DNA of 26,309 nt from RZYP01 sp050256135 (GTDB lineage: Bacteria; Bacillota; Negativicutes; Acidaminococcales; Acidaminococcaceae): assembly GCA_050256135.1 (NCBI GenBank), contig JBFWIF010000028.1, positions 1 through 26,309 on the forward strand. The letters are read 5' to 3'. Positions within the stretch are counted from its first letter, which is position 1. Every line of letters starts with the position of its first letter. Below are positions 20,113 to 26,309 of the stretch, piece after piece. A model generated the notes under the pieces. That model did not search any database and had not been told where the DNA came from. It worked only from the letters and a program-made list of their open reading frames with translations. The translations under genes were made by a program, and so were the position numbers.

Positions 20113-22059
20113 TTATTTCACCTTGCTGCCGGAAGCAATACCAGGCGCATCAGCGAGAACCAGATTTCCTTGTCCGTCAGAAGCGGCCAGCAGCATGCCT
20201 CTGGACTCAATACCACGCAGTTTTGCAGCTTTCAGGTTGGCTATCACAATCACATTTCTGCCAACTAACTGTTCTTCCGTATAATATTGGGCGATACCTG
20301 ATACTATAGTACGTTCTTCTTCACCGATCTTTACAGAAAGCTTCATCAGTTTATCAGTTTTTGGCACTCTTTCGGCGGTCAGGATGGTAGCAACACGCAA
20401 GTCTATCTTAGCAAAATCATCAATAGAGATTTCTTCTTTTTCTTCCTGCTTAGGCTGCTCGACAACCTTTGCCGCCGGCGCCGGTGCTGCAGTTTTTTTC
20501 GTAGCAGCAGTTACGGTCACGCCCTCTTCATTCACCTCAATACGTGGATAAATAGGATCACCCTTTTTGACAATCTTACCATCAGCCAAACCACCCCAGA
20601 CAGCATCAGCCAGCATAAACTGTTCAGGTACTGCAAGTCCCAGCTGCGTATAGATTTTTGGACTTGTATGCGGAACAAAAGGTGCAATAAGGATTGCCAC
20701 AATTCTCAGCACTTCTGCCAAATTATACATAACGGCTTCCAGTCTTGCAGCCTTAGCTTCATCCTTAGCCAGCAGCCAGGGAGCTGTTTCGTCGATGTAT
20801 TTATTGGTACGACTGATCAAAGTCCAGACACCTTTGATTGCTGCGTTGATTTCCATTTTATCCATGGCTTTTTTGTAATTCTCAACTGTTTCAGCAGCCA
20901 GAGTGATCAGTTCATTATCGAGCGCTTCCAGCACAGCAGTTTTATGAATTTTACCGCCGTGGTACTTATCGATCATGCTGACCGTACGGTGCAGCAAGTT
21001 GCCAAGGTCATTGGCCAAATCCGCATTGATGCGGGTAATCAACGCATCACGGGAGAAATTACCGTCACTGCCCAGATTTATTTCACGCAGCAAGAAGTAT
21101 CTGATAGCGTCAGCACCGAATTCGTCAATCAAAGCCAACGGATCGATGACGTTGCCCTTGGATTTGGACATCTTATCGCCTTCTACGACAAGCCAGCCGT
21201 GACCATAAACCTGTTTAGGCAGCTCCGCGCCCATAGCCATCAGCATAATCGGCCAGATGATCGTATGGAAACGCACGATTTCTTTGCCTACCAGATGGAG
21301 ATCAGCAGGCCAGAATTTCTTGAATTTTTCTTCATCATAACCATAGCCGGCACCGGTAAAATAATTCAGCAGGGCATCAAACCAGACATAGACAACATGT
21401 TTATCATCGAAAGGCACTTTTATGCCCCAATCAAAGGTTGTTCTGGTGATACAAAGATCTTCCAGACCTTGTTTAATGAAATTGATCATTTCATTTCGGC
21501 GGGAAACTGGCTGAATAAAGTCAGGATTTTGTTCTATATATGCCAACAAGCGATCCTGATATTTAGACAGTTTGAAGAAATAGCTTTCTTCCTGCATCTT
21601 CTCTACCGGACGACCGCAGTCAGGGCATTTGCCATCGACCAATTGGCGTTCCAACCAATAAGATTCGCAGGGTACGCAGTACAAACCTTCGTAATTTTTC
21701 TTGTAAATGTCACCCTGATCATAAATTTTCTGCATAATTTCCTGGACAACTTTTTCGTGACGTTTTTCGCTGGTTCTGATGAAATCATCATTACTAATGC
21801 CCAGTTTTTCCCATAAGAGTTTGAAATTGGCAACAATGGCATCTACGTATTGAATAGGTGTTACACCTTTTTCTTCGGCTTTACGCTGAATTTTCTGGCC
21901 ATGCTCGTCACTGCCGGTCAGGAAAAGAACATCATAGCCTGCTGCACGGCGATAACGGGCGATACTGTCAGCAATCGTTGTGCAATAGGCATGACCGATG
22001 TGTAAATTGTCACTTGGATAGTAAATAGGAGTTGTAATGTAAAAACTTGGTTTTGTCAT
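20113..22059 (-). CDS. metG: Methionyl-tRNA synthetase
   Basis: Charges tRNA-Met with methionine. 648 aa. HIGHAY (residues 20-25) and DKMSKSKGN (near 297-305) are the class I signatures. A single knuckle CVPCESYW ... CPDCGRP supplies four cysteines for zinc in the connective peptide. The anticodon-binding domain follows (about 380-500), then a low-complexity Ala/Pro/Lys linker (about 515-540). The C-terminal tRNA-binding OB domain, IDLRVATILTAERVPKTDKL, serves dimerisation and tRNA binding. The start ATG overlaps the rsmI stop by 4 bases (ATGA). I see no T-box leader, consistent with an internal operon position. Confidence 0.99.
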   Translation of the reverse strand: MTKPSFYITTPIYYPSDNLHIGHAYCTTIADSIARYRRAAGYDVLFLTGSDEHGQKIQRKAEEKGVTPIQYVDAIVANFKLLWEKLGISNDDFIRTSEKRHEKVVQEIMQKIYDQGDIYKKNYEGLYCVPCESYWLERQLVDGKCPDCGRPVEKMQEESYFFKLSKYQDRLLAYIEQNPDFIQPVSRRNEMINFIKQGLEDLCITRTTFDWGIKVPFDDKHVVYVWFDALLNYFTGAGYGYDEEKFKKFWPADLHLVGKEIVRFHTIIWPIMLMAMGAELPKQVYGHGWLVVEGDKMSKSKGNVIDPLALIDEFGADAIRYFLLREINLGSDGNFSRDALITRINADLANDLGNLLHRTVSMIDKYHGGKIHKTAVLEALDNELITLAAETVENYKKAMDKMEINAAIKGVWTLISRTNKYIDETAPWLLAKDEAKAARLEAVMYNLAEVLRIVAILIAPFVPHTSPKIYTQLGLAVPEQFMLADAVWGGLADGKIVKKGDPIYPRIEVNEEGVTVTAATKKTAAPAPAAKVVEQPKQEEKEEISIDDFAKIDLRVATILTAERVPKTDKLMKLSVKIGEEERTIVSGIAQYYTEEQLVGRNVIVIANLKAAKLRGIESRGMLLAASDGQGNLVLADAPGIASGSKVK

Positions 22060-22916
22060 TCTTTTTCCCCTTCTTCAGCTAAAATTAATCTATTGTATAA
22101 CTCCCTCTTGGGAACTTTATTTTCTTTCGCAACTACCTGCAACGCTTCTTTCTTCGGCATACCGCCAGCAATCAAAGCCATGACTTTTGCTAATGGGTCT
22201 ATTTCTTCCTTACTGTCCTCTTCAACCTGTTTATCCGCCTGTGCTATAACCAGTGAAAATTCACCGCGCGGTGGCTTTTGCGCCAACCAAGCGAGACATT
22301 CGGAAACAGTGCCGCGAAAAAATTCTTCATGCAGTTTGGTCAATTCTCTGCCCGCTGCCATTTGGCGATCACCCCAGGCAACAAGAATTTCTTCCAGGAC
22401 TTCTTTAACACGATGGGGAGCTTCGTAAAGAATTATCGTAGCAGGAATTTTCTCCCAAAGTTTTAATTGCTCACGCCGATTCTTCTTGCTTTTTGGCAAA
22501 AAACCTCCAAAAAAGAACGGTGAAGAAGGCAATCCTGAAGCAATCAAAGCACAAAGCGCAGCATTAGCACCCGGTATCGGTACAACACGAATGCCTGATT
22601 CTATCGCCAGTTTAGCCAAGTGTTCGCCAGGATCGGCAATACCGGGAAACCCAGCGTCGCTAACCAATGCAACCTGTTGGCCATCTAAAAGTTTTTCGAT
22701 TAAAACAGGTCCCTGCTTTTCCTTATTATGTTCATGATAGCTCAACAGATGCCCATGAATACCAAAATATGTCAAGAGCTGTCTGGTGTGCCTTGTATCC
22801 TCGGCAGCGATTATATCTGCTTCCCGCAGAGTTTCAAGAGCACGCTCTGTCATGTCTTTGAGATTGCCTATCGGCGTCGCGCACAAATACAACGCACCCG
22901 GCCCATTCTGCTTCAT
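22056..22916 (-). CDS. rsmI: 16S rRNA (cytidine1402-2'-O)-methyltransferase
   Basis: Adds the 2'-O-methyl group to C1402 in the ribosomal P site. 286 aa, tetrapyrrole-methylase fold. LYLCATPIGNLKDMT (residues 9-23), AAEDTRHTRQLL, LVSDAGFPGIADPG and VVPIPGANAAL are the family motifs in order, and LYEAPHRV and GRELTKLHEEFFRG follow. A C-terminal region (about 230-280) resembles the usual RsmI tail. The ATG at 22916 overlaps the upstream stop by 4 bases (ATGA) with GGAAGGAAG nearby; an extra 11 codons upstream are open but unsupported. Equivalent to Bacillus yabC/yraL-type gene next to yabB. Confidence 0.97.
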   Translation of the reverse strand: MKQNGPGALYLCATPIGNLKDMTERALETLREADIIAAEDTRHTRQLLTYFGIHGHLLSYHEHNKEKQGPVLIEKLLDGQQVALVSDAGFPGIADPGEHLAKLAIESGIRVVPIPGANAALCALIASGLPSSPFFFGGFLPKSKKNRREQLKLWEKIPATIILYEAPHRVKEVLEEILVAWGDRQMAAGRELTKLHEEFFRGTVSECLAWLAQKPPRGEFSLVIAQADKQVEEDSKEEIDPLAKVMALIAGGMPKKEALQVVAKENKVPKRELYNRLILAEEGEKE

Positions 22917-23653
22917 CGATCTTCTTCCTTCCCTGTCATGCCATAACAATTTAAGGTCTGTCTGCTGTAGCTACCATCAGCATTGTACATTATAAGAGGT
23001 TCCAGCACCTCCAGGCCAGGTGCTCCGCCTTTCACAAATTCTGCCAGGAAAACCCATGCAGGTTTATTGACAAATGAATGCACCCATTGCAGCCTCTTTA
23101 ATTCCATGCCATATTGGGCGGCCAAAGACAAACATTCGGTAAAACGTTCTGGCAGCTGAACAATGGCGAAACGACCTCTATACTTGACCAAAAAAGCTGC
23201 TGCTTTAAAAAAATCTTCCAAATTAGCCGTCACTTCATGACAAGCAGATTTCCCTACCTGCCTCATCTTACCAGTATTGCGATAAGGAGGATTAGCGACA
23301 ACTAAATCAAAACTTTCGGAGACAAATATTCCTCTTAAATCACGAACATCACCTAAAACGACCTGCACGTGATCTTCCAGCCTATTTTCAACAATGCTGC
23401 GCCGCATCAGTTCAACCACATGTTCATTACAATCTATACCTGTAACCTTAGCTGCACCTCGCGCTGCCAAAAGCAGACTGATAGCGCCAGTACCTGCACC
23501 AAGTTCCAGCACCCTCGCCTTTTTTACCAGATAGGGGAAAGCGGCCAAAAATACCGCATCGGTAGTAAAACAAAACTCTTTGCTGCATTGCCAAATCTTA
23601 TAGCCGCAGCCTGGCAAAGAATCGAGACGTTCCGTAGTCTTTACCGTTGTCAT
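22913..23653 (-). CDS. tRNA1(Val) adenine-N6 methyltransferase-like protein (YabB/TrmN6 family)
   Basis: 246 aa. Rossmann SAM-dependent methyltransferase: VLELGAGTGAISLLLAARG is motif I, VTGIDCNEHVVELM the acidic ribose loop, and FDLVVANPPYRNTG contains the NPPY motif of amino-group N6 methyltransferases. The N-terminus has the YabB-type patch YKIWQCSKEFCFTTDAVFLAAF, where Phe-x-x-x-x-Asp-x-x-x-Leu is characteristic. In E. coli the family methylates A37 of tRNA1Val; whether this member does so is inferred. Adjacent to rsmI as in Bacillus. ATG at 23653 begins 3 bases after the upstream stop codon. Confidence 0.9.
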   Translation of the reverse strand: MTTVKTTERLDSLPGCGYKIWQCSKEFCFTTDAVFLAAFPYLVKKARVLELGAGTGAISLLLAARGAAKVTGIDCNEHVVELMRRSIVENRLEDHVQVVLGDVRDLRGIFVSESFDLVVANPPYRNTGKMRQVGKSACHEVTANLEDFFKAAAFLVKYRGRFAIVQLPERFTECLSLAAQYGMELKRLQWVHSFVNKPAWVFLAEFVKGGAPGLEVLEPLIMYNADGSYSRQTLNCYGMTGKEEDR

Positions 23654-23656
23654 AGC

Positions 23657-24490
23657 CTAAACATCAGCCTGCGAGGCTTCTACTATTTCATCCCAGGAAA
23701 CCTGGATTACATTATCAGGTGTCAACTGCACAGAAGCAGTTTTGTCGTTACGATTAACACGTACCACCTTACCTTCGCCTAACGGAGTTATTACCATAGT
23801 TCCTTGTTTTGGTGCTACTTGTCTATCGCGCTGACAGTTGCATTCTTTGCCGCAGTACAAATAATTTTCATATTTGAGACAACACATCAAACGGCCGCAG
23901 ATACCGGAAATTTTGGCCGGATTAAGCGATAATTTCTGATCTTTAGCCATACGAATGGAAACTGGTTCGAAATCGCCAAGAAAAGTGGCACAGCACAAAG
24001 GACGTCCACAGCAACCGATACCACCCAGCATTTTAGCCTCGTCACGCACGCCAATCTGACGCAGTTCAATGCGCGTACGGAAAACAGCCGCTAAATCTTT
24101 GACTAGTTCACGGAAATCGATACGGCCTTCTGCCGTAAAATAGAAGATTATCTTGTTAACATCGAAAGTAAATTCAACATCAATCAAGTTCATAGGCAAT
24201 TCATGTGCTTTAATTTTGCGCACACAAATATTGAAGGCTTCTTTCTCTCGCACTTCATTTTCGGCAACTTTTTCCTGATCAGCTTTGGTTGCTTTGCGCA
24301 GAACCGGCTTCAGCGGAGCGATAATTTCTTTTTCGTCTACTTCCCTTACACCAGAAACAACTTCGCCGTATTCCATGCCACGTGCCGTTTCCACGATTGC
24401 AGAATCGCCTTTTTGTACCCCAGTTTTTTCAGGATCAAAATAATATATTTTCCCTGCTTTTTTAAATCTAATACCTACTACTGTCGGCAT
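23657..24490 (-). CDS. ricT: PSP1-domain protein, RicT/YaaT family
   Basis: 277 aa. In Bacillus, RicT (YaaT) joins RicA and RicF in the Y-complex, which carries iron-sulfur clusters and works with RNase Y on mRNA and riboswitch processing. The PSP1 core is seen in GIGCCGRPLCCATFLGDF and ISGICGRLMCCLKYENYLYC, and at least nine cysteines cluster between about 165 and 220 (including KECNCQRD), consistent with the metal-cluster role. The ATG at 24490 is chosen: AGGAGG is 7 bases upstream and the protein then begins MPTVVGIRFKKAGKIYYF, as in relatives; the frame is open to 24541 inside holB. The holB stop lies just upstream of it, so the pair is coupled. The partners RicA and RicF are not in this window. 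Confidence 0.93.
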   Translation of the reverse strand: MPTVVGIRFKKAGKIYYFDPEKTGVQKGDSAIVETARGMEYGEVVSGVREVDEKEIIAPLKPVLRKATKADQEKVAENEVREKEAFNICVRKIKAHELPMNLIDVEFTFDVNKIIFYFTAEGRIDFRELVKDLAAVFRTRIELRQIGVRDEAKMLGGIGCCGRPLCCATFLGDFEPVSIRMAKDQKLSLNPAKISGICGRLMCCLKYENYLYCGKECNCQRDRQVAPKQGTMVITPLGEGKVVRVNRNDKTASVQLTPDNVIQVSWDEIVEASQADV

Positions 24491-24492
24491 TT

Positions 24493-25491
24493 TTAATCCT
24501 CCTTCAGGATCATGTTCATTCTTACCAGCATAGCTTCCCATACTACCTTACCGGAAGCATTAGCGGCTATTGCCATGTAACTTTCCTGAACAATCTTAAT
24601 TATATTCTTTATTTTTGCTGAATGCCAATCAGCGAAACATTTTTCAATGCGTGGCAAAACATCTATATTATAAGCGTTACCAGCCATGCCTTCTTTGCAG
24701 AGCAGGGCATCACGCAATATAAACAACATCATTTCCAACAAAGTCAGACCATCTTCGCCGGTAGTTTTTTCCGGCCATCCATATTGAGTGGTAAGCTGCA
24801 ACGGTCTTTTGGACGGCAGTTGTTCAAAAACAGTCAAAGCTTTATTGCGACAATCTATGGTATTACTTCGCAGCATATTGAGAGCTGATCCTACTGAACC
24901 ATCGGCAAGATGTGCTAAAGTAACAGCCTCCACTGTCTGAACACCTTCCTTTTGCAAAACCGTTTTAATAATCTCCGGTGACAAAGCTTCAAAACGTAAT
25001 TGGATTACCCGCGAACGAATTGTCGGCAAAAGTTTTGCTGCTGTGTTGGCAATCAAAATGAAAAGCCAGAAGCGGGGCGGCTCCTCCAATAATTTCAACA
25101 AACTGTTAGCGGCAGTCAGATTCATGTAATCTGCCGCATCTATGATGCAAACCTTATGTGCGGATAAATTGGGTGCAAATACAGCCTGCCGTGCAATTTC
25201 CTTTATCTGGTCGATGACAATTTCCTTACCCGGTGCACTTTGTTCCACTAATAAAAAATCTGGGTGTCCCTTGGCACTAAAAGCGTGACAGGAAGGGCAG
25301 CCACCGCAAGGCAGTTTTTCGGACATACAAAGAAAATCCTTGGCAAAAGCAACGGCTAATGCTTTTTTTCCTATGCCGCTCGGCCCTAAAAACAATAAAG
25401 AAGGCGTCCTTTTACCAGCTAACAGCAATTGCTGTAAAAAGCGTTTATTCTGTTCATGTCCTTGTATATTTTCCCACATTTTCCTGTTCAT
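24493..25491 (-). CDS. holB: DNA polymerase III delta-prime subunit
   Basis: Clamp-loader subunit. 332 aa. The AAA+ Walker A loop is GPSGIGKKAL (near 35-44), the zinc module is CMSEKLPCGGCPSC (near 55-68), DAADYMNLTAANSLLKLLEEPP contains Walker B and the sensor region, and IRSRVIQLRF is the Ser-Arg motif equivalent of the SRC loop, here SRV. The C-terminal domain is variable, as usual. Two start codons, at 25491 and four codons later, both have purine-rich sequence just upstream; the first is kept. It lies 39 bases after tmk, as in Bacillus where yaaQ and yaaR sit between them; these are missing here. Confidence 0.95.
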   Translation of the reverse strand: MNRKMWENIQGHEQNKRFLQQLLLAGKRTPSLLFLGPSGIGKKALAVAFAKDFLCMSEKLPCGGCPSCHAFSAKGHPDFLLVEQSAPGKEIVIDQIKEIARQAVFAPNLSAHKVCIIDAADYMNLTAANSLLKLLEEPPRFWLFILIANTAAKLLPTIRSRVIQLRFEALSPEIIKTVLQKEGVQTVEAVTLAHLADGSVGSALNMLRSNTIDCRNKALTVFEQLPSKRPLQLTTQYGWPEKTTGEDGLTLLEMMLFILRDALLCKEGMAGNAYNIDVLPRIEKCFADWHSAKIKNIIKIVQESYMAIAANASGKVVWEAMLVRMNMILKED

Positions 25492-25530
25492 TTCCTTCCA
25501 TTATAGTGGAAATTAAGCTATTCTGCAGTA

Positions 25531-26154
25531 TTATTTTACTAAAAGCCTCTGCAAATCAGCTAAGATTGCTTCCGTAACTTTTTCTTCTGCCTGCAGCGCA
25601 TCAATTACATGGATACGTGTCGGTTCATTAGCTGCTAAAGCGAGAAAGGCTTCACGAATTTTCTTTTGAAAAGCCAGGCCTTCGAGCTCAAATCTGTCAA
25701 CGACACCACGAGCATTTCTGCGAATGGCCAGTTCTTCCGGCTCACCATCAAGCAAAATAGTCCTGTCAGGATGTAAATTGCTTGTTGCAAAGTCATCCAA
25801 TATTCTGAGTGTCGCTAGCTCTACACCGCGTCCGCTGCCTTGATATACAAAAGTAGAATCGCTGAAGCGGTCGCAAAGAACAATCTTACCGTCCTGTAAA
25901 GCAGGCCTTATCAATTGCGCTATATGGTCAGCACGTGCCGCCAGATAAAGCAGGGTTTCCGTCTTATGGCTGATAGCCAATTCTGCATCAAGAACCAGCT
26001 CGCGGATTTTTTCAGCAGCTTTCGTACCGCCTGGTTCACGGGTACAGGTAACCTCATAACCTTGCTCACGAAACCAAGCTGCTATTCTAGCAATCTGCGT
26101 TGTTTTACCGGTGCCATCCGCACCTTCAAAAGTTATAAACAAACCTTGTGTCAT
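25531..26154 (-). CDS. tmk: Thymidylate kinase
   Basis: Phosphorylates dTMP to dTDP. 207 aa. P-loop FEGADGTGKTTQ (residues 9-20), TREPGGT (38-44), and DRFSDSTFVYQGSGRGV (from about 95) are the family motifs; the usual DRY is DRF here. The LID region is RRNARGVVDRFELEGLAF. ATG at 26154 overlaps the upstream stop (ATGA), so the gene is coupled to the decarboxylase-like gene. Confidence 0.98.
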   Translation of the reverse strand: MTQGLFITFEGADGTGKTTQIARIAAWFREQGYEVTCTREPGGTKAAEKIRELVLDAELAISHKTETLLYLAARADHIAQLIRPALQDGKIVLCDRFSDSTFVYQGSGRGVELATLRILDDFATSNLHPDRTILLDGEPEELAIRRNARGVVDRFELEGLAFQKKIREAFLALAANEPTRIHVIDALQAEEKVTEAILADLQRLLVK

Positions 26155-26309
26155 TGCTTCACCACCTGAATTTTTCCCAAAGTTCCATCTTGCGGACCAC
26201 TGACCGGCAAACCCAAAGCCAGCATACTATGGCAGTAAGTCAAAATATCTATAGTTACCAATACGCCTGGAATAATAACTGGTATCCCCGGCGGATAAAA
26301 ACTTATATG
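26151..26309 (-). CDS. Orn/Lys/Arg decarboxylase-family PLP enzyme, C-terminal end (cut by window edge)
   Basis: The last 52 codons before a TGA. The visible end reads FYPPGIPVIIPGVLVT, matching the YPPGIP-x-x-PGE motif near the C-terminus of Orn/Lys/Arg decarboxylases, here with Val-Leu where Glu is common. In Bacillus the gene yaaO of this family is just upstream of tmk, which supports the call. The PLP domain is outside the window. The stop overlaps the tmk start by 4 bases. Confidence 0.8.
   Translation of the reverse strand, partial: HISFYPPGIPVIIPGVLVTIDILTYCHSMLALGLPVSGPQDGTLGKIQVVKQ

Noticed and set aside
20668..21816. 382-codon open frame on the plus strand opposite metG
   Set aside because: It lies wholly inside the metG coding sequence, whose motifs are complete. 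No ribosome site or promoter is visible and the translation has no recognisable domain.
22060..22200. T-box or SAM riboswitch upstream of metG
   Set aside because: metG overlaps rsmI by 4 bases, so no leader exists.

Overview
The window is an ordinary bacterial chromosome segment, densely packed and mostly on the minus strand. It suggests a Firmicute of the Negativicutes type (Phascolarctobacterium or Acidaminococcus-like). The basis is a gene order close to the origin-proximal region of Bacillus subtilis, medium-low G+C, strong AGGAGG-type ribosome sites, and the absence of the sporulation genes that lie in this block in spore formers. The genus is an inference from gene content; no rRNA is present to confirm it.

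Layout, read right to left because most genes are on the minus strand. (1) 26309-19336 is one long operon: end of an Orn/Lys/Arg decarboxylase-like gene, tmk, holB, a PSP1/RicT protein, a YabB/TrmN6-type methyltransferase, rsmI, metG and tatD, closed by a terminator at 19295-19322. (2) 19201-16811 is yabE (3D domain), rnmV and ksgA, with a near-consensus promoter and a bidirectional terminator. (3) Between ksgA and the plus-strand YitT-family gene lies a tiny stand-alone transcription unit with its own promoter, ribosome site, 19-codon ORF and terminator. (4) 15429-9641 is ispE, a GntR regulator, a MobA-like nucleotidyltransferase, purR, ilvA and glmU. (5) prs has its own promoter and terminator, followed by a membrane-anchored polysaccharide deacetylase and pth. 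(6) 7031-4128 is a large c-di-GMP sensor protein (two periplasmic solute-binding domains, degenerate GGDEF, intact EAL). (7) 4127-2569 holds two nearly identical rpmE genes flanking a plus-strand acyl-CoA thioesterase, with three copies of a structured intergenic repeat. (8) rpmE, a YqhQ/DUF1385 membrane protein, prfA and the start of prmC end the window.

The genes are mainly housekeeping: DNA replication (tmk, holB), translation and rRNA/tRNA modification (metG, rsmI, ksgA, rnmV, pth, prfA, prmC, rpmE), precursor supply for wall and isoprenoids (glmU, ispE, yabE, deacetylase), and PRPP/purine metabolism (prs, purR).

I see no mobile element, CRISPR array, tRNA, rRNA or phage gene, and no clear multi-gene novel system. 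The most interesting items are the structured repeat family at 2734-4120, the microgene at 16603-16811, a 15-bp palindrome shared by the microgene and yabE promoters, and the duplicated zinc-type rpmE.
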